This document shows positions 25,637-34,610 of a DNA stretch of 64,000 bases, piece after piece. This DNA comes from Pedobacter panaciterrae (lineage in GTDB: Bacteria > Bacteroidota > Bacteroidia > Sphingobacteriales > Sphingobacteriaceae). The translations under genes and the position numbers were made by a program. Position 1 is the stretch's first letter. Each line of letters starts with the position of its first letter. The notes below the pieces were generated by a model that saw nothing but the letters and a program-made list of their open reading frames with translations, searched no databases and was not told where the DNA came from. The stretch covers positions 16,175 to 80,174 of the forward strand of contig NZ_LGEL01000024.1 of the NCBI RefSeq assembly GCF_001636695.1, in the 5' to 3' direction.

Positions 25637-27967
25637 TTAAAATTTAAAATTCCAAGTTACCGAAGGGATTATCCCAAACAAGGTTGTACGTACTACTTCG
25701 GTTTTTGAAAGATCATCCGCATTATCCTTAAAATCAATTGAAAATGCATTCTGACGGTTATATACATTATAAATACCAAACGACCAGCTCGACTGAAGTT
25801 TTCTTCCGGGCTTTCCTTCAAGCGTAGCAGAAATATCCAAACGATGATATGCAGGTGTACGATAGGCATTTTTTTCAGCGTAATAAAATGCAGTACGGCC
25901 ATTTATCTGATATTTACCATTTGGATAAGTAACAGCATTTCCGGTATTGTAGACAAAAACAGACGAAAAACTCCAGCGGGAACCAGCCTTATAAATTCCA
26001 ACTAACGACAAATCATGTGTTCTGTCCTGCTTGGCATAAAACCACTTCCCTTCGTTTATCGCGTCAAACTGACGTTGAGTTCTGGACCATGTATAACCTA
26101 TCCATCCGTTAAACCTGCCAAATCTTTTCTTTAAGAAAAGTTCAATGCCATACGCTCTGCCATCCCCATACAACAAATCAGCCTCAACATTACTGTTTCC
26201 TCTAAGGTCAGTACCACTTCGGTATTCTATTTGATTTTGCATCCACTTATAGTACAGCTCTGCCGAAAACTCATAATTATTATCGTTAAAGTTTCTAAAG
26301 TATCCCGCAGCAATCTGATCTGCAATTTCCGGTTTTACATTGTTGCTGTTCATAATGTAAAGATCAGTTGGAGAAGTTGAGGTGGAATTAGACATGAGAT
26401 GGATATTTTGAATATTCCTTGTATATGCGGTTTTTAAAGAACTGGAAGGTGTTAGCTGATAACTGGCAGAAATTCTTGGTTCCAGATTGAAATAGTTTTT
26501 AACAAATTCACCTGCTTTGTACGTAGTTACGCCAATTGTATTTCCCTCCGCATCATAAGTTTTAAAGCTGCCAGGCCCCAATAAAGAAAATCCGCTTACT
26601 CTAAGTCCATAAACCAGATTCATCTTGTCGCTAACCGCCCATTCATCAGACAAATAGGCGGCAAGTTCAAATCCTTTCCTGTTTTCGTAAGTAGTAGCAT
26701 TTACACTCGATGCCTCAGTTGCCGTAAGCTTACCCGGTGCAATGGTATGGTGTATAGCATTTACACCAAACTTTAAATTGTGTGCATTATTTAAGCTATA
26801 TTCAAAATCCTGTTTTAAATTAAAATCTTTAATAGAGGAATTTACTTCAAAGTTATTGTCTTCAACAAAATTCTGAATCACATAATTATAGTTACTATAG
26901 ATTAGGGAAGTATTGGAGAACAAACGATCGCTGTACAAGTGATTCCAACGGAGTGTTACAGTACCATTACCCCAATTAAAACCAAAAGCTTCAGCAATAC
27001 CGAGTTTATCCCTTCCAAAATACCCCGAAAGGTAAAGGGTGTTATTGTCATCTAACTGATAATTTGCCTTGGCATTTACATCATAAAAATAGAGTGTATT
27101 TCCATTTATTGAACTATCTGGTGACAAGGCTAAAAAAGCATCAAGATAAGTTCTGCGTGTACTAACCATAAATGAGCCCTTATCTTTTACAATTGGCCCT
27201 TCTACTTTTAATCTAGATGAGATCAAACCTAAACCACCTTCAGCAGTATACTCTTTCCGGTTTCCATCATTCATTTTAATATCCAGTACAGAAGCCAGGC
27301 GGCCACCATATTGTGCAGGCATACCTCCTTTATAAACACTCACATCTTTAATCGCATCAGAGTTAAAGGTCGAAAAGAATCCAAGCAAATGAGAGGCGTT
27401 GTATACAGGAGCTTCATCAAGCAGTATTAAATTCTGATCTGTAGATCCGCCCCTTACATAGAACCCGCTATTCCCTTCTCCTGCTGATTTAATTCCGGGT
27501 AGCAACTGCAAAGTTTTAAGCACATCGCGTTCTCCCAGCAGCACAGGTACATTATTGATTTCTCTTATATTGATTTTCTGAAGGCCCATTTGAGGGTTGC
27601 TCACATTTCCATCCCTCTTTTCTGCAGAAATAACAACCTCGTTTAATTGATTGTCTTCGGAAAGCACAAAATTCTGACGTATGTTTTTTGAAATTGTAAT
27701 GGATTGTTTAATCGTTTTATAGCCAATAAAGCTAACTGAAAGTTCATAAACTCCCTCTTCTGTACTTAAAGAGTAAAACCCGTATGCATTAGTTCCGGCC
27801 CCAACTGTTGTTGTACCTGTAAGCTTAACACTGGCTCCTATTAATGTTTCTCCCGTTCCGGAGTCTGTAACTATACCACTAATCGTAAATTTATCCTGAG
27901 AAAAAGCAAATTGATAAAAACCTATGAATATTAAAAGTATCAGAACAAATCTTTTAGTTATTGGCAT
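25637..27967 (-). CDS. TonB-dependent outer-membrane receptor
   Basis: 776 residues. The signal peptide ends near FAFSQ. A carboxypeptidase-regulatory-like domain (about 28-112, SGIVTDSGTGETLIGASV) is followed by the plug (about 120-230, including LLPGIKSAGEGNSGFYVRGG) and a beta barrel ending in a C-terminal aromatic SVTWNFKF. It imports an unidentified substrate. First gene of a two-gene leftward operon with DUF4249; divergent from the DNA repair operon with a 77-base shared upstream region. Confidence 0.9.
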   Translation of the reverse strand: MPITKRFVLILLIFIGFYQFAFSQDKFTISGIVTDSGTGETLIGASVKLTGTTTVGAGTNAYGFYSLSTEEGVYELSVSFIGYKTIKQSITISKNIRQNFVLSEDNQLNEVVISAEKRDGNVSNPQMGLQKINIREINNVPVLLGERDVLKTLQLLPGIKSAGEGNSGFYVRGGSTDQNLILLDEAPVYNASHLLGFFSTFNSDAIKDVSVYKGGMPAQYGGRLASVLDIKMNDGNRKEYTAEGGLGLISSRLKVEGPIVKDKGSFMVSTRRTYLDAFLALSPDSSINGNTLYFYDVNAKANYQLDDNNTLYLSGYFGRDKLGIAEAFGFNWGNGTVTLRWNHLYSDRLFSNTSLIYSNYNYVIQNFVEDNNFEVNSSIKDFNLKQDFEYSLNNAHNLKFGVNAIHHTIAPGKLTATEASSVNATTYENRKGFELAAYLSDEWAVSDKMNLVYGLRVSGFSLLGPGSFKTYDAEGNTIGVTTYKAGEFVKNYFNLEPRISASYQLTPSSSLKTAYTRNIQNIHLMSNSTSTSPTDLYIMNSNNVKPEIADQIAAGYFRNFNDNNYEFSAELYYKWMQNQIEYRSGTDLRGNSNVEADLLYGDGRAYGIELFLKKRFGRFNGWIGYTWSRTQRQFDAINEGKWFYAKQDRTHDLSLVGIYKAGSRWSFSSVFVYNTGNAVTYPNGKYQINGRTAFYYAEKNAYRTPAYHRLDISATLEGKPGRKLQSSWSFGIYNVYNRQNAFSIDFKDNADDLSKTEVVRTTLFGIIPSVTWNFKF

Positions 27968-28044
27968 ATAAATACTTAGTCTTTCGTAAAAATAGAAAAG
28001 AAACGCATTAAAACATTAACTATCTTGATCTTGTTTATTACCAA

Positions 28045-29046
28045 ATGGCATTAATCAGATTTACGAGCAAGGGTATTTATTGCAAACAGGGTGATTTTTA
28101 CATCGATCCCTGGAAACCCGTTAATTACGCGGTAACAACTCACGGGCATGCAGATCATGTAAAGTGGGGTAATAAAGCTTATCTATGCCATGAGCTTACC
28201 AAATCAATTCTTAACCACAGATTGGGTGCAGATCTAAACATACAAACCTTACCATACTATAAACAGATCACTATTAACGGGGTTAATTTAAGCCTTTTTC
28301 CGGCAGGTCATGTAATAGGTTCCGCACAGATAAGATTGGAATATAAAGGTGAGATCTGTGTAATATCTGGCGATTATAAAGTAGAATATGATGGAATAAG
28401 TACCCCATTTGAGCCGGTAAAGTGCCATACTTTTGTTTCAGAAAGTACTTTCGGATTGCCCATCTACAAGTGGCAGCCTCAGGAAGAGATTTTTGATCAG
28501 ATAAAAGATTGGGTATCCGGCAATCGGGATAAGAATAAAACCTCAGTACTAACGGCCTATAGCTTAGGCAAAGCACAACGGCTTATAAAAGGATTAGATG
28601 GTTATGGCGATATATATGTTCATAGTGCTATTGCAAATCTGAATGAAGGGTTTATACAAGCAGGGGTAGATTTGCCGGAAACTATCAGGATTACCCCGGA
28701 AACTAAAAAGGACGATTTGCAAAAAGGAATTGTAATTGTGCCACCCGCTCTTTCCGATAGTAAATGGATTAAATCATTAACAAATCCGGCTACAGCAGTA
28801 TGCTCTGGCTGGATGCAGGTTAGAGCCGGTAGAAGATGGCAAAGTGCCGATGCAGGGTTCGCTTTGAGCGACCACGCCGATTGGCCAGGACTATTATCGG
28901 CCATTAAAGCTACAGAGGCAGAGAAAGTATTTATAACACATGGATTTACTGCTACCTTCTCCAAATACTTAAATGAAATAGGTATTGAAGCTGAAGAAGT
29001 AAAAACCCAATACGGGAATGAGGAAGAAGAGGAGGAAAAATCTTGA
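28045..29046 (+). CDS. Ligase-associated DNA exonuclease (MBL fold)
   Basis: 333 residues. A metallo-beta-lactamase/CPSF-like fold is shown by THGHADHVKWG (HxHxDH) near residue 32 and FPAGHVIGSAQIRLEY. CVISGDYKVEYDG, CSGWMQVRAGRRW and ALSDHADWPGLL follow, and the C-terminus is VFITHG with an acidic EEEEEE tail. This is the first gene of the well-known four-gene ligase-associated damage-response cassette. It overlaps the ligase start by four bases, and its acidic tail codons double as a purine-rich ribosome-binding stretch for the ligase. Confidence 0.92.
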   Translation: MALIRFTSKGIYCKQGDFYIDPWKPVNYAVTTHGHADHVKWGNKAYLCHELTKSILNHRLGADLNIQTLPYYKQITINGVNLSLFPAGHVIGSAQIRLEYKGEICVISGDYKVEYDGISTPFEPVKCHTFVSESTFGLPIYKWQPQEEIFDQIKDWVSGNRDKNKTSVLTAYSLGKAQRLIKGLDGYGDIYVHSAIANLNEGFIQAGVDLPETIRITPETKKDDLQKGIVIVPPALSDSKWIKSLTNPATAVCSGWMQVRAGRRWQSADAGFALSDHADWPGLLSAIKATEAEKVFITHGFTATFSKYLNEIGIEAEEVKTQYGNEEEEEEKS

Positions 29047-30635
29047 AACGCTTTGCAGAACTGATACAACAGCTTGAAACAAGTAACAAGACTAACGACA
29101 AAATTGCCGCCCTGGTTGACTATTTCAATGAAGCTGATGACCTGGATAAACCTTACGTGATAGCTATGTTTACAGGTAAGCGCCCCAAACGCCCAGTAAG
29201 TACTGCTTTAATTAAACTGTGGGCTATTGAACTGTGTGGGTTACCTGAATGGCTATTTACGGAAAGCTATCATAATGTGGGCGATTTAAGTGAAACCATT
29301 GCGCTTATACTCCCCCCTCCTGTTCAGGTTTCTAATCGTAAATTACATGAATGGATAAAAGATCTGGCCTTATTAAACGGTCAAGACGATAGCTATAAAA
29401 AAGCGTTTATTGTTAACGCATGGAACAGCTTAGAAACCAGAGAACGCTTTATTTTTAACAAGCTCATTTCAGGAAATTTCAGAATCGGTGTTTCTAACAA
29501 AATGCTTGTAAATGCGCTGGCAAAGCAAAGTACTACTGAAAGCAGCAAAATAATGCACAGCATTATGGGTAAATGGGAACCTTCAGCCATTACCTATACT
29601 GATCTTATTGCCGGAGTCCATGTAAATACAGATAATTCATGGCCCTATCCTTTTTGTCTTGCTTATGCACTGGAGTCTGAACCAGCCAGCTTAGGCGAAC
29701 CAAAAGAGTGGCAGGCTGAATGGAAATGGGATGGCATTCGCGGACAAATCATTAAGCGTAATGGCGAATTGTTCATTTGGTCACGGGGCGAGGAACTGGT
29801 AACAGATCAATTTCCTGAGCTGCATTTTATGGCAAACGAATTACCAGACGGAACAGTACTGGATGGAGAGATACTTTCGGTTAAGGAAGGTAAAGTACAG
29901 GCTTTTAGCATCCTGCAACAGAGATTAAACAGAAAAACCATTAATAAATCGCAGCTTAACGATGCTCCAATAGGTTTTTACACCTACGACCTCCTTGAAC
30001 ATAATGGAAGAGATTTAAGAGAAGAACCACTGGCAACCCGCAGGAAACTCCTCGAACAAACAATTCAGCAATTACAAACCAGGGATATCGTTACACTTTC
30101 GCCTATAGTTACTTTTAGTGACTGGACATCTCTTGCAACACTTAGGGAAGGCTCAAGAGAACTAAACAGCGAGGGGATTATGCTGAAAAAGCTGGACTCA
30201 TTATACCATTCAGGCAGAAAGCGTGGTGATTGGTGGAAATGGAAAATAAACCCTTATACTGTTGATACTGTAATGATTTATGCGCAAAAAGGAAGTGGCC
30301 GAAGGGCCAATTTCTATACCGACTACACCTTTGCAGTACGCGATGGAGATAAACTAATTACTGTGGCTAAAGCTTACTCTGGTTTAACCGATGCTGAAAT
30401 TAAAGAAGTAGATAATTTTGTGAAGAAAAATGCTGTAGAGAAGTTTGGCCCTGTACGTACAGTAAAGCCTGAATTGGTATTTGAAATAGCTTTTGAAGGA
30501 ATAGCAGAAAGTAAAAGGCACAAAGCGGGTTTGGCATTAAGATTTCCACGAATTGCCAGGTGGAGAAAAGATAAAAAAGCCGATGAGATAAATACGCTTG
30601 ACGACCTTAGGCAGTTATTACAATCTACTTTATGA
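29043..30635 (+). CDS. ATP-dependent DNA ligase, TTG start
   Basis: 530 residues. The N-terminal DNA-binding domain (about 1-190) begins KRFAELIQQLETSNKTNDKI. The nucleotidyltransferase has adenylated Lys228 in EWKWDGIRG, and the OB domain follows to about 510. A TTG at 29043 is preferred because it overlaps the upstream stop as TTGA, is preceded by GAGGAAGAAGAGGAGGAAAA, and gives the expected N-terminus; the next ATG would remove about 40 conserved residues. The C-terminus overlaps the helicase start as ATGA. It seals nicks in a bacterial repair pathway together with its neighbours. Confidence 0.92.
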   Translation: MKRFAELIQQLETSNKTNDKIAALVDYFNEADDLDKPYVIAMFTGKRPKRPVSTALIKLWAIELCGLPEWLFTESYHNVGDLSETIALILPPPVQVSNRKLHEWIKDLALLNGQDDSYKKAFIVNAWNSLETRERFIFNKLISGNFRIGVSNKMLVNALAKQSTTESSKIMHSIMGKWEPSAITYTDLIAGVHVNTDNSWPYPFCLAYALESEPASLGEPKEWQAEWKWDGIRGQIIKRNGELFIWSRGEELVTDQFPELHFMANELPDGTVLDGEILSVKEGKVQAFSILQQRLNRKTINKSQLNDAPIGFYTYDLLEHNGRDLREEPLATRRKLLEQTIQQLQTRDIVTLSPIVTFSDWTSLATLREGSRELNSEGIMLKKLDSLYHSGRKRGDWWKWKINPYTVDTVMIYAQKGSGRRANFYTDYTFAVRDGDKLITVAKAYSGLTDAEIKEVDNFVKKNAVEKFGPVRTVKPELVFEIAFEGIAESKRHKAGLALRFPRIARWRKDKKADEINTLDDLRQLLQSTL

Positions 30636-33148
30636 AACTGGAAAATAGCAAGGGGTACAAGCAGGTTATAAGTTGGCTAAAGCTTAGTAAGAAAAAGCCA
30701 TTTAAGTTTCAAACTGAAGCCTGGCAATATTATGCTGAAGGTTACAGTGGCTTAGTTAATGCGCCTACCGGATTCGGCAAAACCTATTCTATATTTTTAG
30801 CTGTAGTAATTGATGAGTTGAATAAAAGAGCTGAACTGAAAACCAAAGCATTTAAAAGGAAAAGCAATACCGGATTAAAGTTGATCTGGATTACTCCACT
30901 ACGCTCATTAGCTAAAGACCTGGCACGCGCCATGCGCGAAGTTTGTGATGAACTGCAATTGGACTGGATGGTGGGTGTAAGAAATGGCGATACCCCGCAA
31001 AGCGAAAAGTTAAAACAGAAAAAACAAATGCCCGAGGTGCTCATTATTACACCTGAAAGTATGCATTTGTTGCTTGCTCAAAAAAGCACTTTTAATTACT
31101 TTGATCAGCTGCAATGTATTGTAGCCGATGAATGGCATGAACTATTAGGTAGTAAGCGCGGGGTAATGGCCGAACTGGCGATTTCCAGAATCAAAGGCTT
31201 GCTCAAGGAGCAGCATCCCGAAAGGCTATTAAGAATATGGGGAATCTCTGCAACCATAGGTAACATGGAAGAGGCTATGGATGTTCTTGTTCCTTATACA
31301 GACTTGCTAAAAACCATAATAAAGTCTGATATCGAGAAAAAGATTATTATCAAATCAATATTGCCAGATCATATAGATATGTTGCCCTGGGCAGGACATT
31401 TAGGGCATAAACTGGCTAGTAAGCTAATTCCTATTATTAATAAAAGCAAAACCACATTAATATTTACCAATACTCGCGGACAAGCCGAACTTTGGTACCA
31501 GACCTTGCTTGCGCAGGATGAAAACCTTGCTGGACTACTAGCCATCCATCATGGCTCCATAGATTACGAATTAAGGAACTGGATTGAAGATGCATTGCAC
31601 TCTGGAGTGCTTAAAGCGGTGGTTTGTACTTCTTCTTTAGATCTCGGTGTGGATTTTAAACCTGTAGACACTGTGGTTCAAATTGGCTCTCCAAAAGGTG
31701 TGGCCAGGTTTTTACAGCGCGCCGGGCGTAGCGGCCACTCCCCTAATGAAACCTCTAAGATTTACTTTCTGCCTACTCACGCACTGGAGCTTGTAGAGGC
31801 CGCAGCAATTAAAGAAGCAGCAAAAACACAGGATATTGAAAGTAGAGAACCTATTGTAATGTCGTTCGATACATTGATCCAATACCTGGTTACCTTAGCT
31901 GTAGGTGATGGTTTTGATGACGAAAAGATCTTTTTTGAGATTAAGCAAACTCATGCTTTCAGAGAGCTTCTCCCTCAGGAATGGAGCTGGATTATGCAAT
32001 TTATTACTACAGGCGGAGATAGCTTAACAGCTTATAATGAATTTAGTAAAGTAAATAAAAGCACAGATGGACTTTGGAAAGTAGAAAGCAGACAAATTGC
32101 AATGCGCCATAGATTACATATAGGTACAATAGTAAGTGATGCAATGCTTAAAGTAAAATACCTGACAGGGGGTTACATAGGTATGATTGAAGAATCGTTC
32201 ATATCACGAATGAAACCGGGAAGTAGTTTTACCCTTGCCGGCAGAGTGCTTGAATTTATTATGGTCAAGGAAATGATGGTTCTGGTTAGAAAAAGTAAAC
32301 TTAAGCAAGCCATTAGCCCAAGCTGGATGGGTGGCCGTATGTCACTAACCGCGAACCTGGGCAGCATCCTCAGAAAAAAATACAATGAAACGCTGGATAA
32401 AAAACATGGGGATGAGGAGCTAGATTTCATACTTCCCTTGTTTGAGCGCCAGGCAAAGGTTTCTCACGTACCTAAAAGCGATGAATTTTTAATTGAACTG
32501 ATCAACACTAAAGATGGTTACCATTTCTTTGCCTATCCTTTTGAGGGCAGACAGGTTCATGAAATCATGGCAGCGCTAATAGCTTACAGACTCGGCCGTG
32601 TGCAACCCATAAGCTTCTCTATTGCCATGAACGATTATGGTTTTGAACTACTTAGTGAACAACCCATCCCACTGGAAGAAAATGGCGTAAAAGAGCTATT
32701 TAGCCCGGTAAACCTAACTGATGACATTGTAGCCAGTATTAACGCCACAGAAATGGCCAGGCGCAAATTCAGGGATATTGCCTGTATCTCGGGACTTGTA
32801 TTTCAGGGGTATCCCGGTAAATATGTCGCTAATAAGCATTTACAGTCTTCATCGTCCTTATTTTTTAATGTTTTTAGTGATTATGATAAACATAACTTAT
32901 TATTGCGCCAGTCGTACGATGAAGCATTTTATCAGCAGATTGAAGAGCCCAGACTCGCCGCAGCCCTTCATCGTATACAGGCAAGCAAAGTTATCATTGT
33001 AAAGACCGACAATTATACCCCTTTATGTTTCCCTATAAAAGTGGATAGTTTGAGGGATAATATGAGCAGTGAAGAGCTCAGTCAGCGGATTGCAAGGATG
33101 ACTTCTGAATCGGAAAAAAGAGTTCAAGTAAAAAAAGCAAGAAAATGA
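30632..33148 (+). CDS. Ligase-associated Lhr-like DEXH helicase
   Basis: 838 residues. Walker A NAPTGFGKT with Lys50, box II DEWH at 166-169, WGISATIG, TLIFTNTRGQAELW, CTSSLDLGVDF and motif VI QRAGRSGHSP are all present. The Lhr-type winged-helix and beta-barrel domains follow (from about 430). It should be a 3'-5' DNA translocase/helicase of the damage-response cassette. Both ends overlap their neighbours by four bases (ATGA). Confidence 0.93.
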   Translation: MKLENSKGYKQVISWLKLSKKKPFKFQTEAWQYYAEGYSGLVNAPTGFGKTYSIFLAVVIDELNKRAELKTKAFKRKSNTGLKLIWITPLRSLAKDLARAMREVCDELQLDWMVGVRNGDTPQSEKLKQKKQMPEVLIITPESMHLLLAQKSTFNYFDQLQCIVADEWHELLGSKRGVMAELAISRIKGLLKEQHPERLLRIWGISATIGNMEEAMDVLVPYTDLLKTIIKSDIEKKIIIKSILPDHIDMLPWAGHLGHKLASKLIPIINKSKTTLIFTNTRGQAELWYQTLLAQDENLAGLLAIHHGSIDYELRNWIEDALHSGVLKAVVCTSSLDLGVDFKPVDTVVQIGSPKGVARFLQRAGRSGHSPNETSKIYFLPTHALELVEAAAIKEAAKTQDIESREPIVMSFDTLIQYLVTLAVGDGFDDEKIFFEIKQTHAFRELLPQEWSWIMQFITTGGDSLTAYNEFSKVNKSTDGLWKVESRQIAMRHRLHIGTIVSDAMLKVKYLTGGYIGMIEESFISRMKPGSSFTLAGRVLEFIMVKEMMVLVRKSKLKQAISPSWMGGRMSLTANLGSILRKKYNETLDKKHGDEELDFILPLFERQAKVSHVPKSDEFLIELINTKDGYHFFAYPFEGRQVHEIMAALIAYRLGRVQPISFSIAMNDYGFELLSEQPIPLEENGVKELFSPVNLTDDIVASINATEMARRKFRDIACISGLVFQGYPGKYVANKHLQSSSSLFFNVFSDYDKHNLLLRQSYDEAFYQQIEEPRLAAALHRIQASKVIIVKTDNYTPLCFPIKVDSLRDNMSSEELSQRIARMTSESEKRVQVKKARK

Positions 33149-33780
33149 CCATTGATTGTAAAGGCGAGCAATTCATATTAAGTAATAAAAGAGCGATATA
33201 CTGGCATGCCAGAAAGATGCTCATCATTAGTGATCTGCACATCGGAAAGTCTGCTCATTTCAGGAAATCAGGAATTCAGGTTCCCGATTTAATAAATCAA
33301 ACAGATTTGCAAAGATTAACAGGACTTATGTCGGAATTTAATCCTGAAACTCTTTTGGTTACTGGTGACATGTTCCACAATAACATTAACAGCGATGCCA
33401 ATGCTTTTACGCACTGGCGAAAAAGTTATGCCGATCTCAAAGTTGTATTGATAAAGGGAAATCACGATAATCTAAAAAATGGAGATTATGAAGCTTTGGA
33501 CATAGAGGTACATCAGAAAGAGTTATTGATTGCACCTTTTAGGTTTATACATGATAAACCTGGTGATGTGGATGAATATTATAATATCTCTGGCCATATA
33601 CACCCTGGTGTAATTATTTATGGAAAAGCTAAGCAGCGATTGAAGTTCCCTTGTTTTTATTTTGGAAAACATTGTGCCATACTGCCTGCTTTTAGTGTTT
33701 TTACCGGGCTGAAGATATTAGATGCTGAAGAGGATGACTGCTTTTATGCCATCACACCCGACAAGGTTGTAAAGGTTTAA
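33145..33780 (+). CDS. pdeM: Ligase-associated PdeM endonuclease/phosphoesterase
   Basis: 211 residues of the calcineurin-like metallophosphoesterase fold: LIISDLHIGKSAHFR, LVTGDMFHNN, VLIKGNHDN and ISGHIHPG provide the metal ligands. Last gene of the ligase-exonuclease-helicase-PdeM cassette, started within the helicase stop (ATGA). Its end overlaps the convergent ferritin-like gene by four bases. Confidence 0.9.
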   Translation: MTIDCKGEQFILSNKRAIYWHARKMLIISDLHIGKSAHFRKSGIQVPDLINQTDLQRLTGLMSEFNPETLLVTGDMFHNNINSDANAFTHWRKSYADLKVVLIKGNHDNLKNGDYEALDIEVHQKELLIAPFRFIHDKPGDVDEYYNISGHIHPGVIIYGKAKQRLKFPCFYFGKHCAILPAFSVFTGLKILDAEEDDCFYAITPDKVVKV

Positions 33781-34385
33781 GCAATTTGTTTATTCAAATT
33801 CTGCATCCAGGAATGAAACATATCCTGCTCAATCTTTATTACCAGTTCAGCATGTTTCTCCCAGTCTTCAGAAAAGGTTTTAAGTTGGTTCAGCATTTCT
33901 TCCAGATGTCCTTCTTCTTCAAGAATAATGGACTTAACTGTTACCTTGCTCCCTGAAGCAGTTAAAACGTCCTGATAAACAGGATACAATTCATCTGCAC
34001 GTACTTCTATTGCATAGGTTACAAAAAGGTAAGCTGCAAACTTCAGTTCATACCCGTGTAAATTAAAATGCTGTTTTAGATAGCGACATACAGCAACATC
34101 CAAAGCATTTAAATAGAATTTGGTATCATTGGGAGCCAATAGCTCGTTATTAGTATAGGTTTTGCAAAGATCGCCATCAAGCTTGTCAAGCTGCTTTTTT
34201 AAATAATAAGCATGACGATGCTCCTCTGCTGCATGTTTAAGAATGATAAGATTCACGTTTTCTTTATGCTCTGATGCAGATATTTTCTTTGCACCTGCAT
34301 TTTCCATATACGACAATGTATTTAACCATTTCGCATGCAAAATATTATCGTTTACTATATTCTCTAAAATCGTTTTAATGTTCAT
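33777..34385 (-). CDS. Ferritin-like diiron-type protein, function unknown
   Basis: 202 residues, all helical. Candidate iron ligands appear in AAEEHRHAYYLKKQ (about 52-65), YAIEVRADELYP (near 127) and LEEEGHLEEM (about 156-165), giving the paired E..ExxH pattern of ferritin-like four-helix bundles. There is no signal peptide. Its end overlaps pdeM tail-to-tail, so it is expressed separately. Whether it stores iron, oxidises a substrate or has lost metal is not known. Confidence 0.65.
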   Translation of the reverse strand: MNIKTILENIVNDNILHAKWLNTLSYMENAGAKKISASEHKENVNLIILKHAAEEHRHAYYLKKQLDKLDGDLCKTYTNNELLAPNDTKFYLNALDVAVCRYLKQHFNLHGYELKFAAYLFVTYAIEVRADELYPVYQDVLTASGSKVTVKSIILEEEGHLEEMLNQLKTFSEDWEKHAELVIKIEQDMFHSWMQNLNKQIA

Positions 34386-34456
34386 TCAAATTTTTATTAT
34401 AATATTACTAATAACACATTGTTTTTTAAGCGTCTTCTTATTCTTTGAGGGCCGCC

Positions 34457-34583
34457 GTCATCTCGACGACAGGAGAGATCTCTTGGTTAGATCTATTCAA
34501 GAGATCTCTCCTGTCGTCGAGATGACTACAACACGACAAGATGGCTATAACACGACGAAATTGCTACAACATTACTAAGTGGC
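34457..34583. repeat. Intergenic hairpin element copy 5 with 19-bp tandem tail
   Basis: A perfect 29-bp inverted repeat: 34457-34485 (GTCATCTCGACGACAGGAGA...TCTCTTG), a 12-base loop and 34498-34526. Directly after the right arm are three 19-bp units (34527-34545, 34546-34564, 34565-34583) of the form TACAACACGACAAGATGGC, plus a degenerate one. Compared with copies 4 and 6, the stem has C/G where they have T/A (GACAGG/CCTGTC against GATAGG/CCTATC). Confidence 0.85.
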
Positions 34584-34610
34584 TATAGCAAAACGCGGCG
34601 CAAATTCCCT

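Noticed and set aside
34243-34578. Frame of 111 codons antisense to the ferritin-like gene
   Set aside because: It is antisense to a well-supported gene and continues into hairpin copy 5.
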